In this document: one piece after another, positions 53,200 to 63,850 of the stretch | Numbering within the stretch: the stretch's first letter is position 1 | Layout of the letters: every line of letters begins with the position of its first letter | Source: Nansenia antarctica | Lineage: Eukaryota > Chordata > Actinopteri > Argentiniformes > Microstomatidae | Direction: 5' to 3' | Length of the DNA: 64,000 bases | NCBI GenBank assembly: GCA_963989245.1 | Contig: OZ022342.1 | Span: forward strand, 45,770,802-45,834,801 | Notes under the pieces: model-generated | What the model was told of the DNA's origin: nothing | Database searches by the model: none | The model's input: only the letters and a program-made list of their open reading frames with translations | Translations under genes and position numbers: made by a program

Positions 53200-55480
53200 T
53201 AGAACCTAGGTCTTTGCTGTGTTCAGGGCCTGGATGGCCCTGGGGTAGAAGCTGAGCTTCAGTCTGTTTGTCCTTGCGAACATGGTCCTGAACCGCCTGT
53301 TCGAGGGCAGCCGAGCAAAGTGTTCGTACCCAGGGTGGGATGGGTCTCTGGAGATCTTGGAGGCCTTCCTGAGGCAGCGTGTGTTGTACAGCTCTTCCAG
53401 AGAGGGGAGGGGGGCGCCGGTGATCTTCTGGGCCGATCTCACGACTCACTGTAGCGCATTCCTCTCTGCGGCTGTGCAGCTGGAGAACCAGATGCAGATG
53501 CAGTAGGTGAGGATGCTCTCCACTGCGCAGCGGTAGAAGGTCACCAGCATCTCCTGTCCGATGTGGTCTTTCCTGAGGACTCTCAGGAAGAAGAGCCGCT
53601 GTTGTGCCTTCTTGATGATGGCTGCTGTGTTGATCTTCCAGGACAGGTCATCCTGTATGTGCACCCCCAGGAATCGGAGGGTTGAGACTCTCTCCACGCT
53701 CCCTCCATCGACGAGCAGGGGCTGGACCCCAGATTTTTTCCTCCTGAAGTCCACGATGATTTCCTGGGTCTTTGACTGGTTCCGCAGCAGGTTGTTAACC
53801 TTGCACAGCTTGCTCAGCTGCTCTACCTCATCCCTGTACGCCGCCTCGTCCCCCCCCGAGATGCAGCCCACCACGGTGGTGTCGTCTGCAAACTTTACGA
53901 TGGAGTTGCTGGGGTGGACGGGGGTGAAGTCGTAGGTGTAGAGGTTGTAGAGGATGGGGCTTAGCACGCAGCCCTGGGGGGACCCAGTGCTGAGTCTGAG
54001 GGCTGTGGAGGTGTGGGGGCCCACCCGCACCCTCTGGGGGCGGTCAGACAGGAAGTCCTTGATCCATGCACATATAGAGTGTGATAGTCCCAGGTCTAGT
54101 AGTTTGGTCACTAGCCTGTCTGGAAGGATGGTGTTGAAGGCAGAGCTGAAGTCCACAAAGAGCAGTCTTGCGTAGCTGTTTCCCCTCTCCAGGTGGGATA
54201 GAGTGGAGTGGAGTGGAGAGTCGTCGCGATGGCGTCCTCTGTGGACCTGTGGGCTCTGTAGGCGAACTGGTATGGATCCAGGTTGGGCGGGAGGCGTGTG
54301 ACTATGTGGGCCCGGACTAGTTTCTCAAAGCACTTCATGATGATTGGTGTGAGTGCCACCGGGCGGTAGTCGTTTAGGCAGCTCACCGTGCTTTTCTTCG
54401 GGACTGGGATGATAGTTGAGGTTTTCAGGCAGGGTGGGATGGTGGCCTGGGACAGGGACTGGTTGAAGATGTTGGTGAAAACCCCGGCCAGCTGGTCGGC
54501 ACAGTCCCTCAGCACCCGTCCCAGGACGCCATCCGGCCCTGAGGCTTTCCTGGGGTCCACCGCCTTCAGCACGCGTCTCACTTCATGCTCTGTGAGGGTG
54601 AGGCTGCTGAGAGCTGGAGAGAGTGGTGTTTGTGTTGTGGTTACCTCCGTTCGCCCCTCGTCGAACCGGGCGTAGAAGGAGTTCAGCTTTTCCGCCAGCA
54701 GGGGGTAGTCCTCTGCGGCTGTGAGCCTGTTGGCTCTGAAGTTTAGGTTAGCCCTGGTGGTGCTGTACAGCAGTGTGCCCTTCCCTGAGAAGGCGGTGTC
54801 CCTCTCCTTGAGCAGTTTTTGGACCTTCCCAGTCATCCATGGCTTCGTGTTGGGGTAGACCCGGACCCGTTTGTCCACGGTGGCTGAGTTGGTGCAGTTC
54901 ACTATGTGGTTCAGAACCGACGACGTGAACTGTTCCAGGTCCTCATGCTCATATTCCTGCCATGAGGTGTCATTCAGGCAGATCTGCAGTGGAGCGGACC
55001 CTGCTGGCCAGGTTCTGACAGTCTTAGTGGTGATGGGAGCACTTTTCCTCATGGGAGTGTAGGCTGGGATCAGGAGGATTGACACATGGTCAGACATGCC
55101 TAGATGAGCTAGCGGTCTAGCCTTGTAAGCAAGCTTGATGTTGGTGTATACCTTATCCAGTGTTTTTTCTCCTCTTGTTGCACATTTAACATGCTGATAG
55201 AACTTCGGTAGTACTACCTTCAGGTCAGCATGATTGAAATCTCCCGCGATGATGTGTACGCTTGAGGATCCGCGCTCAGTCCACTACTGATGACGTCATG
55301 TAGCCGCGCCAATGCTAAGCTACCAACCGCGCTAGGCGGTATGTAAACACACGAAGCTGTCCTTCGTAGATATAATGAGGCCGCCTCCGCGCGTCTTCTC
55401 ACTAAGCAGCGTCCTGTCCGCACGGTGTAAAGTCCTTCCTTCCAGCCCGACAGCCGAGTCCAAGATGGTGTCATTGACAT
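53200..55480 (-). pseudogene. LINE endonuclease/reverse transcriptase pseudogene
   Basis: The RT frame is open in blocks: 55097-54111, 54156-53446 and 53442-53206. Defects compared with the copy at 39530: about 38 codons missing between TRANL and NFRANRL; a frameshift near 54130-54160, inside VDFSSAFNTI; and a TGA replacing the Arg codon after RNALQ (about 53443). Catalytic FADDTTVVG is still present. Confidence 0.85.
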
Positions 55481-55624
55481 ATTGAGACAATGGTATGATT
55501 ATGCCCATATGTTGAGGTAAATGCATCAGTACTCAATCAGTTTCAAACATATCTGTCCATGACCAGATGTTAGCCCCATATAATCTCAGATTTTATGAGC
55601 AGCAAGAGACAGTGAAGTTTAGAC

Positions 55625-56842
55625 GTAATCATCATCATGAAGTGCTTCGAGAGGTTGGTCCTGGCCCATCTTAAAACTCACCCACCCCCCACACTAGACC
55701 CCCACCAGTTAGCCTACCACAAGAACAGGTCATGGAGGACGTCATCTCCATTGCACTTCACTCTATTCTGACCCACCTAGATAAAAGCAACACCTACGCA
55801 AGGATGCTGTTCATTGACTTCAGCTCAGTATTCAACACCATCATCCCCTCCAAGCTTGTCACCAAGCTCAGTGACCCTGACATCAGCACCTCCCTCTGCA
55901 ACTGGACCCTGGACTTCCTGGCCAACAGACCCCAGCTTGTCAAGTTGGTCAACCACTCCTCCTCCACCCTGACCCTGAACACCGGCATGCCACAAGGCTG
56001 TGTGCTGAGGCCTCTCCTCTACTCCCTCTTTACCCACGACGGCATGTTGATGCATGGCTCCAACACCATCATCAAGTTCGCAGATAACAGCACGGTGGTA
56101 GACCGTTACAATGACGAGTCGGCCTGACAACAACCTGGCCCTCAACACCAGGAAGACCAAAGAGATCATTGTGGTCTTCAGGAACACTCTGGGCTGTGTA
56201 CACACCCCCATCTACATCAATGAGATGGAGGTGGAGCGTGTTCCCAGCTTCAAGTCCCTGAGTGTGTGGATCTCAGAGGACCTCTCTTGGACCCTCAACT
56301 CCTCTTCCTTGGTCAAAAAGGTGCAGCAGCGCCTATACTTTCTGAGGAGGCTGAAGAAAGCCCAGCTGTCTTCCAGAATTCTGACCAACTTCTACCGCTG
56401 CACCTTCGACAGCATCCTGACTAGCTGCATCACAGTGTGGTACGGCAACTGCACCGTGTCGGACCAGAAGGCCCCGCAACGGGTGGTGAAGACCGCCCAG
56501 CGCATCATCGGCACCAAACTCCCTACCATCGAATCCCTCCAGGCAGATCGGTGTCGGCGGAGGACGGTAAGCATCATTAAGGACAAGTCGCATCCCAACC
56601 ACGTCCTGTTTGATCCCCTACCATCGAAAAGACTGAAGACGTATAGGATCCCCAGGTCCCATACCAGCAGGCTCCAGAACAGCTTCTTCCACACAGCTGT
56701 CACTCTGATAAACAACCCCCCCCCAGTATCTGTTTACCCCCCCCCCCCTCCACTCACTGTGGACACTCAATTTAGCCTTTGCACTACTGCTGTTGCACAT
56801 ACCATAATTTGCACATACCTAATTTTTCATAGTAGTATCTAA
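55625..56842 (+). pseudogene. Rex1-like LINE reverse transcriptase remnant
   Basis: Begins in RT at [14 protein letters not shown] and continues, with frameshifts near 55730 and 56125, through [51 protein letters not shown] and LNTRKTKEIIVVFRN, to a C-terminus with TSCITVWYGNCTVSDQKAPQ and KRLKTYRIPRSHTSRLQNSF. The catalytic FADD is FADN, so the enzyme would be dead even without the frameshifts. It is a different LINE family from the neighbouring copy. Confidence 0.82.
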
Positions 56843-56959
56843 CCATACTCATCATCTTTAGTCACTTCTCTAAATGAAGTAGAGACTTAATCATCACAGT
56901 ATACCTATATATAACACCAAGTGAATTCAACTTCTGGGATATCGATCTGTCCAGTTAGG
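56843..56959 (+). mobile_element. Probable start of the LINE 3' UTR
   Basis: AT-rich sequence after the LINE ORF, cut by the Tc1-like fragment. A possible continuation is the 'tactgtacatatc' and 'gcatttcgttgtctggtac' stretch at 58650-58925. Confidence 0.3.
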
Positions 56960-57445
56960 AAGCGTAAACGATTGTTAATCAATTTCACCTGCTTAGGCGC
57001 AAATGAAAGTGACAACAGGTGGACAAGAGAGGCAACAGCAAGACAACCCCCAAAACAGAAATGGTTTTGCAGGTGGTGGACACAGACCATTTCCCTCTAA
57101 TTTTGCTAGTGCCCTTGTCACTACTGGTAGCATGTCGCGGTACCTGCAGCCCATTCAGGTTGCACAGGTAGTCCAGCTCCTCCAGGATGGCACATCCATA
57201 CGTATTCTCGCAAGAAGGTTAGCTGTGTCTCCCAGCAGTCTCAAGATAGTAGAGGAGATACCAGGAGACGGGCCATTACAAAAGGAGAGCTGGACAGAGC
57301 CGTAGAAGGGCAACAACCCAGCAGCTGGACCGGTATCTGCTCCTTTATGCGAGGAGGAACAGGAGGAGCACTGCCAGGGCCCTACAAAATGACCTCCAGC
57401 GGGCTACTCGTGTGCATGTTACTGACCAAACTTCTGACTCCATGA
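56960..57445 (+). pseudogene. Tc1-like transposase N-terminal fragment
   Basis: The readable frame MSRYLQPIQVAQVVQLLQDG and TSIRILARRLAVSPSSLKIV is the paired-type helix-turn-helix of Tc1 transposases. After a frameshift and stop the next pieces correspond to [20 protein letters not shown] and [19 protein letters not shown]. The catalytic DDE part is missing. Confidence 0.75.
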
Positions 57446-58180
57446 GGGCCGACATCATCTAGTGGGACTTTGGGGTTTTCTACCCCCCCCCCCCCCCTAA
57501 ACAAGAAATTGTTTATTGTGTTTATTTTCAACTGCTGCTTAAAGTTTAGACCCTATTGTTCACAAAACAAGGCCAGTGCTCCCGCGCCACAGGGAGCCTT
57601 TAGGCGTGCATGCATCAAAGTGAGAGGAGCGTATTTCGGGAAAGTCAGAGGAGCACATTTCGGGAACTTGTTGACACACAGTTGAGCTGTTGTTGAGCTT
57701 GATTCTTTCTTTTTATTTCCACCATTGCAAAGAACATGTATGATACTGAGAAGGATATGAGGAGATATTAGCTTTGATAATGATGGTCAGACGGTCAGAT
57801 GTCGAGAAGATTCATCTGACACGGAGAGCAGCCACCATGTCGCCTCTCACAAGAGTAATTATTCATGTTGTGGTAAGTAGCCGTGTAATAAGCGGGATAA
57901 TGTCGGTCATTATCGAAAAATAAGAGCCCGACAGTGCATTCGGAACCCCGAGAGGTTTCGTAAAGCACTGAAGGGATTTGACCGGCTGGCCATACTTTAT
58001 CCCTTACATAGCAGACTCCGCATTCCCCATTTACAAATGTGTTGGTTCTACTTTTAGAGTTCTCTGCATGTCGGCTAGACATATGTTTTGATTGATGTAA
58101 TATAGGCTGCTTTAGTCGTAGGCTATTTAGTTAAATACAGTGTGAAGCAAATCCCGTCCTTGCCGCTGGCACTGTCCATG
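57446..58180. other. Unassigned spacer
   Basis: A C-tract at 57484-57497; otherwise no repeat, ORF or RNA signal recognised. Confidence 0.4.
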
Positions 58181-58630
58181 GTGCTAAAAGTAAGAATGTA
58201 CATGCCAGCATAAACCGTCGACTTGGTACATGCCGGCATGTCCCGGGTCAACGGTTTATGCTGGCATGTCCCGGGAAATGCCGACATAAACCGTTTGCCC
58301 ACATAGTATATATGTTACGGTACATGTGGGAACACGGTACATGTGGGAAAACTAGGGTTAGGGTTAGGTGCTACGTCGATTTGGTACATGCTGACATGTC
58401 TAACCCTAACCCTAATCCTATCCCTAACCCTAACCTTAACCCTAGTTTTCCCACATGTACCGTGTTCCCACATGTACCATAATATGTTACATGTGGGAAC
58501 ACGGTACATGTGGGAAAACTAGGGTTAGGGTTAGGTGCTACATCGATTTGGTACATGATGGCATGTCTAACCCTAATCCTATCCCTAACCTTAGCACCTA
58601 ACCCTAGTTTTCCCACATGTACCGTTACAT
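58181..58630. repeat. Palindromic block with TTAGGG/CCCTAA and acatgtgggaa motifs
   Basis: Two head-to-head modules. Each has 'ggtacatgtgggaacacgg' and 'aactagggttagggttagg' on one side, and the reverse ('cctaaccctagttttcccac', 'acatgtacc') on the other, around a centre with 'tcgatttggtacatg'. A related 'catgtcccggg' palindrome precedes them (58200-58290). The telomere-like runs are only 2-4 units long and diverged. Confidence 0.75.
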
Positions 58631-58649
58631 ATATATCATACCATAACTG

Positions 58650-58925
58650 AGTATAGCTTAGTGTCCATCTCTTGTATATACCTATGTACGTATATACTAC
58701 CTACTGTACTCATAATTTTATTACTGTACATATCCTACATTTATCATTTCATAACTGCATAGCTAACTGTACATATTTTATTTCATTATTGTACATACAC
58801 TATACTTATTTCTTAACTGTACATATCCTTTGCTATCTACACTACATCACAATTTGCACTTCTGGTTAGATGCTTAACTGCATTTCGTTGTCTGGTACTC
58901 TGCAATTACAATAACATTTACATAA
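58650..58925 (+). mobile_element. LINE 3' UTR remnant
   Basis: Repeated 'tactgtacatatc' and 'aactgcat' phrases end in 'gcatttcgttgtctggtact' and 'caattacaataacattta'. This 3' end is typical of fish Rex1/L2-type LINEs. Confidence 0.5.
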
Positions 58926-59039
58926 AATGTACATCGTAAACCGTGCATAAAATATAATCTTCGAGGAAGTTAATGCTTCTAGGTCACTCAACACCTCATG
59001 CTCATATTGGAACTGTTGCAGCATTTTATCAGAATCACT

Positions 59040-59045
59040 TTTATT
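59040..59045 (-). terminator. snhg7: Candidate polyadenylation signal in a LINE-like tail
   Basis: AATAAA on the minus strand inside 'agaatcacttttattacatc', which resembles the inverted 3' tail of L2-type LINEs. It is about 195 nt after the start of the last candidate exon. Confidence 0.4.
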
Positions 59046-59072
59046 ACATCTTACTGTACAAGTACACAAGAG

Positions 59073-62000
59073 TCAAATACTTTGGCTTTTTTTACAGATC
59101 ATTTTACACCCTCGGCTACAGACAGGAAGCGGAATCTGCCGACTGTTCCAGGCAGGCAGAGAACCTCCACAGCAGAACTTGCATTTCTTGTTTTCAAACA
59201 AGTTGGAGCTTCCTACCACATGTTGTAGCACATTCTCCACCTGTAAAAAACAATTACAAGTGTCGTATTAACACATCAAGTAAATAACGAATGAATGTAT
59301 GCCTTAGCATGAAGGCAATTCCAGCCAGTCTCAATATTAGCACAAGAACAGATCCTACAAGCACTCAGCCACCTGTTCTGATTCTTAAAGGAGCACTTCT
59401 ATTCATGTGTCCCCATATGGCCATCTGTTGGTGCCATCAATCACTCCAAGTACCCACTGTTCTAGGCATTCAGAGTAAGACAGCACTTTCAGTCTCTGCC
59501 CCTTATGACACAGGCTCGACACTTACAGTCGGACTGCAACGCCTCAAGGGGCAGATTGGGAGAACAGGTCTGATGAGACTCATCGTGAATCTTGTCTCTG
59601 CATGCCTTCTTCGGCTATAAACTACAGTCAGTTCGCACCTCCTGGATCAACTCCTGATCTGGACAGAAACACAGGTCAATTCAGGGCTTAAAGAGTCGGG
59701 AAAGAAATCTCAAAATGAGCAACCAAAATGTAAAACGTTCACTACTAGTACTGGTCAACGGCGGTTCAGGTTAGACTCATCGCCTGGTCTTAACATGAGG
59801 ATTAACACCTGCCCTCAGGACACCTGGGTCTATCTGGCCCAGTAAGGGCCGGTCCTAGGCGAACTAGGTGGTCGCCTAGGGCGCCAAATGCCAAAAAACC
59901 CCAACATTTAAATTATGTTATGGCTCTATGAATTTCATGTCTCGATGAAAATATGTGACACAGTAGCGTATTTGGAGTTACCTGGCGCAAAACAGAAATA
60001 CGTCAAATCAGTCTTCAAACTATTTCTGACCTAAAAGTCAGATTTTCGGTTTTTTATCTAACATTCAATTTGAAGCTTTGAAGTACCCACTCGTTATTTT
60101 TCCCAACAGTTTTACATTCATTAAATAAGTATAATCTATCAAAAAATAGGCTTGTTTCTCATGCTTTTTCCGACGCGCTTGGGGGGTGGCTGAAATAACA
60201 TGTATGCTTTCACTTGGGTGTGATTGGCTGTTAATCTCGCTCAAGGGGGAGGGACACAAAGGGCGCGTCTTTCAATGTTTTCATTGAGAATGTATTTCGA
60301 GTTTGTACATCGATGAACACTGCTTAGCTCAATGAATTGTTCAGTAATGACTGAAGGCACAAAGAAAGTCCCCAAGAAACGAACCTTTACTAGGGCAACA
60401 TACGGATTTCACGGGACCAACATACCACAACACTTTCTGCTTTTGGGTAAGTAGCCAACACTCCTTTGTTTGTTTGTGTTGGGTTAGCCGCGTTAGCTAG
60501 CGAACATTAGCGAGTATGTTCTGTGTCATCGTATTGCCTTTTTAAAGACTTTCTAAAACAATCGCATAGCACATGCTGTTCTTATAAGTTGTGTTGTTGC
60601 TACTGTGTACAGTTAGTTAACTGTTTTTCTTTTGTTACTTGGGTTGGGCTAGCCATGTTATGTGTGGTATTGCATAAGACTTTCTAAAACAATCGCATAG
60701 CACATTATGCTGTTCTTATAAGTTGTGTTGTTGATACCGTGTACAGCTAGCTAACTGTGTTCAATTATTTATTTTTTTACTGTTCAGAACAACTTCATGC
60801 TGTGGTACTGTGCCTGGCCTTGCCCTCAACCTCCTGATTGCCTGAGTTACCAGCACTTCAGGTAATTCATTATCATGTATGAACTTTCATTTAGGGTATG
60901 GCGGTAATATTATTTCATTTACTGTGGGCAATAATTCAATGTATTGTCGTCCGTCTGTTTCAGCTTTGATGGTAAGGAACCTGGCGTAGTTATGGCTGAA
61001 AATCACTGATGTCAAGCCCCCCGGAGGTGATCTTCATGCGCAAGGCCCACTCGGACTTGACATGGCCAGACAGAAGTATCTTTTTGATCAGAGAATTCTG
61101 TTCAGATGAGGCAAAAGACACCACATGCCCACCAGACTCCACAGCACCTCAGAAAACTGTATTACTTATGATTACTTACTTTACTTATTTACTTATTATT
61201 GTGATTATGTACCTTGCTGCAATGCTAATGTTGAAAACATTAGGACACAGGAATTGCACACTACCTGACTACTTGAGAAATACCTGAACACTTTCATTTT
61301 CATCTTGTTGAACTTTGCACAGCATGTTACACTATTGATTGCACTTTAATTCTGCTGTAGTGCGACTACCATCACTTATCACTTCATTACTTACTTTACT
61401 CATTTACTTGTGATTATTGTGATTATGTACCTTGCTGCAAAGCTAATGTTGAAGAACCACAGCCAAAGATTTGTATTATTGTGTACTGTAAAATAAATTC
61501 AGATTCAAGACTTTTTTGTATCATTAAAAGAATAATAGTTACAACAACCATAAAGCCTCCATAATGATACGCTGGCTAATTAGCTTCGGTAATACCTTGC
61601 TAGGTAATAATGTTAGCTATAGCTATCTGACCCAGTGACTAACACTGACAGATATTGACAGCTGACAGTCAATCTAGAGGGGGAGTGGTTAACCAGACAT
61701 TGTTACCGCCCATTACCTGGCTATGTGAAGGTGAGAAAAAACAAAATCTTTGAAGGTTTTCTCAGCATTGTGATTTCAGGGTTAGCAACTTTCAAATACT
61801 CATGTCGTCTTCAATTTGTTTCCGATTTCAATGTATGATGCATCATTTGAAAGCTTACAATCTGTAGTTTAAGCACATGTAAAAAACTGAAAAATGATTT
61901 TGCCCCCAGGTAGCTCTTTTCATTGTCTTCTGTCACATATGTCTCAGCCTACTGTCTCTATTACACTTCGCGATTAGTCACACTAGCCTCTTGTTTTCTA

Positions 62001-63720
62001 TTAGCTTGTCCCTGCTGCTCACAACAAACAAATGACCTTGCTACTAATGTATGATATTAATTTAGATGGTTTTAGCCAACTTGATGCTAGCTAATTCACT
62101 TCAGCTAGCTATGGTGGTCATCTGGTCGATCAACATCAACTCTCTACTCTGCAGGCTAAAGTTATACCACCACCTGCTTGCTTGCTTTTGGGGGATTTAG
62201 AGATTAGGCTTAGTTTTCCTGCTTTTTGATGATGGTTCTGTTTATGAGTCCTACTCTGCAGCTAGCTAAATGTTTTAGCTTGTAATAGGCTAATATCTAC
62301 TCTATAACTGTCCAGATGCACTGAGGAAATACTTACAGAAGCCCCCAGACCCAGGTTCTGGAGAAGGGACATCTGATCTCCCATCTACACCATGTAAGTT
62401 CAGCCAATTATTTGTTGTCATTATTATTATTGTTATTATTATTGTTGAATGTTACAGTTAGACCTTGTTACTAATTAAATGCAGGCATTAGTCAAATCAA
62501 ATAAAGTTTATTTGTACAGTGCTACTTTATATGTAGTAGAATGACACAAAGGACTTAATGCAGTGGTGTAACAGTATGGATGTGCTACTAATAAATACAT
62601 CTTATTTATTCATATTTATTCACTTGGTAACACTTTACTTGAATCCTCCATCATAAGGTCTTCATAACAGTGTCATAAAGTTGACATTAGAGGTGTATGT
62701 TTGGATTTGCCTGCAGGTGAAGGAACCACAAGCACAACACTACAGCCTGCAGACACCCCATCAACCTCAACAAGCACAACTCTACACCCTGCAGACACCC
62801 CATCAACCTCAACAAGCACAACTCTACACCCTGCAGACACCCCATCAACCTCAACAAGCACAACTCTACACCCTGCAGACACCCCATCAACCTCAGCAAG
62901 CACAACTCTACACCCTGCAGACACCCCATCAACCTCAACAAGCACAACTCTACACCCTGCAGACACCCCATCAACCTCAGCAAGCACAACTCTACACCCT
63001 GCAGACACCCCATCAACCTCAACAAGCACAACTCTACACCCTGCAGACACCCCATCAACCTCAGCAAGCACAACTCTACACCCTGCAGATATCCCATCAA
63101 CCTCAGCAAGCACAACTCTACACCCTGCAGACATCCCATCAACCTCAGCAAGCACAACTCTACACCCTGCAGACACCCCATCAACCTCAACAAGCACAAC
63201 TCTACACCCTGCAGACACCCCATCAACCTCAACAAGCACAACTCTACACCCTGCAGACATCCCATCAACCTCAACAACAAATCATATTTTTGTCTTGAAA
63301 CCATTGTTGTCGATATTTTTACTGTTGAATGTGTGGGTGGTGATGAGGCAGTACTGGTGGCTTAATGTGGTGGTGGTGGCGCCCCTAACATTTTGGGTGA
63401 GGGGGGGGGCATCAAATCATACTCTCGCCTAGGGCACCTAAATGCCTAGGACTGGCCCTGGGCCCGGTTTGCGCTCATGGCACTGGACTGAATTAATGGC
63501 ACCAGTTTCTTACCATTATGTGCAGCATTCAGCAGTAGGAGGCATTCTGTCCTTCCACACTTGCCTTCATATAACACCCCCTTGGGAAAATACCTGGTAG
63601 GCCCAAATCATGAGTCAGTGAAGCCAGCTGTACTTACACACAAGTAAAACATGTTCTTTTTGCATAATGTTCATTATTTGAGCAGATGCACTCACCTTGT
63701 TCAATCACGGTGGTATCCAT
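59073..63720 (-). CDS. Candidate 70-residue spliced small ORF in the snoRNA host gene
   Basis: Joining 63720-63696, 59658-59639 (20-nt microexon) and 59240-59073 gives an uninterrupted frame of 70 codons plus stop with phases 1 and 0 respected. The start has a good context (ggaaaATGg). It begins MDTTVIEQDQELIQEVENVL, an acidic likely amphipathic helix. It continues with QHVVGSSNLFENKKCKFCCG and ends with a Cys-rich part (KKCKFCC, PVCSRGCKMIC). I do not recognise the family. The last dozen codons may come from a LINE tail. It could be a chance frame; the 55 open codons of the last exon and the helix-like start argue mildly against that. Confidence 0.35.
59423..59554 (-). ncRNA. H/ACA snoRNA candidate A (SNORA17-like)
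   Basis: 132 nt on the minus strand. 5' hairpin: CTGCCCCTT pairs perfectly with AAGGGGCAG around an internal loop (GAGGCGTTGCAG / AGCCTGTGTCAT) and an upper stem CGAC/GTCG. 3' hairpin: GTGCTGTC pairs with GATGGCAC (six Watson-Crick, two wobble). The tail CAACAGAT puts ACA exactly three nt from the end. The hinge AGAGACTGAAA has no perfect ANANNA box. This is the two-hairpin architecture of pseudouridylation guides. Confidence 0.75.
60345..60450 (+). other. Possible first exon of the hAT-derived ORF
   Basis: A short frame MTEGTKKVPKKRTFTRATYG and FHGTNIPQHFLLLG is followed by 'gtaagtagcc', a good donor. It is Lys-rich like many hAT transposase N-termini, but no family match is claimed. Its phase with the exon at 62316 was not resolved. 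Confidence 0.25.
62316..62393 (+). other. Possible exon of the hAT-derived ORF (ALRKYLQKPPDPGSGEG)
   Basis: Between 'ataactgtccag' and 'caccat/gtaagt', open as ALRKYLQKPPDPGSGEGTSD and LPSTP. Phrases like 'KYL..PPxP' followed by a Ser/Thr/Pro-rich stretch are common near the start of hAT transposases. Its phase (1) matches the exon at 62717. Confidence 0.4.
62717..63432 (+). other. 42-bp repeat exon encoding Ser/Thr/Pro-rich 14-residue units
   Basis: After 'tttgcctgcag' the frame reads (C)EGTTSTTLQPADTPSTST followed by about 13 copies of PADTPSTSTSTTLH, with variants PADIPSTSAS, and stays open to 63432. The DNA unit is 42 bp, so every frame on both strands is open; only this frame fits the upstream exon phase. 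Such a low-complexity protein segment could be mucin-like or a disordered linker of a transposase. Confidence 0.45.
62740..63285. repeat. 42-bp minisatellite
   Basis: About 13 units of 'caacctcaacaagcacaact' plus 'ctacaccctgcagacacccc at', differing at few sites (aac/agc, acaccc/acatcc, agatatccc once). The high uniformity points to recent amplification. Confidence 0.95.
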
Positions 63721-63850
63721 TTTCCTCCTTGAAGCGCACAACTTCCAGGGACCATCTACACATACATCCACGTCAGGTGGTTACAAAGACATGCAGGAGG
63801 ACACCGCATTAGTACCAGCTTGCCCACATGCACGTCATAGCATCGATAGT

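Larger units (their letters stand above)
51449..55480 (-). mobile_element. Long degenerate LINE copy (L2/CR1-like)
   Basis: Same family as 39481-41674, in the opposite orientation. The 3' end 'gacaataaagaccattcatt' lies near 51455. It reaches further 5' than the other copy and keeps part of the endonuclease: CVYIPPSAVGSLALARLHDV, then after a frameshift DFNHADLKVVLPKFYQHVK and LDKVYTNIKLAYKARPLAHL. A hAT MITE (51836-53180) splits the 3' UTR. Confidence 0.85.
59844..63460. mobile_element. hAT-type transposon in the snoRNA host intron
   Basis: The left end 'agggccggtcctagg' (59845) and the right end 'cctaggactggccct' (to 63459) are inverted with one mismatch in 15. The flanks 'ggcccagt' (59836-59843) and 'ggcccggt' (63461-63468) match at 7 of 8 positions, fitting a hAT 8-bp duplication. 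Inside are exon-like pieces but no intact transposase or dimerisation domain. Two short local duplications are present (60545-60620 with 60678-60755, and 61190-61235 with 61413-61450). Confidence 0.72.

Noticed and set aside
58370..58620. Telomere or assembly end
   Set aside because: The TTAGGG runs are only a few units long, inverted and diverged, and lie between ordinary interspersed sequence.
62673..63304. Minus-strand frames of about 200 codons (VSAGCRVVLVEVDG and LMGCLQGVELCLLR repeats)
   Set aside because: The 42-bp repeat has no stop in most frames; only one plus-strand frame fits the upstream exon phase and acceptor.
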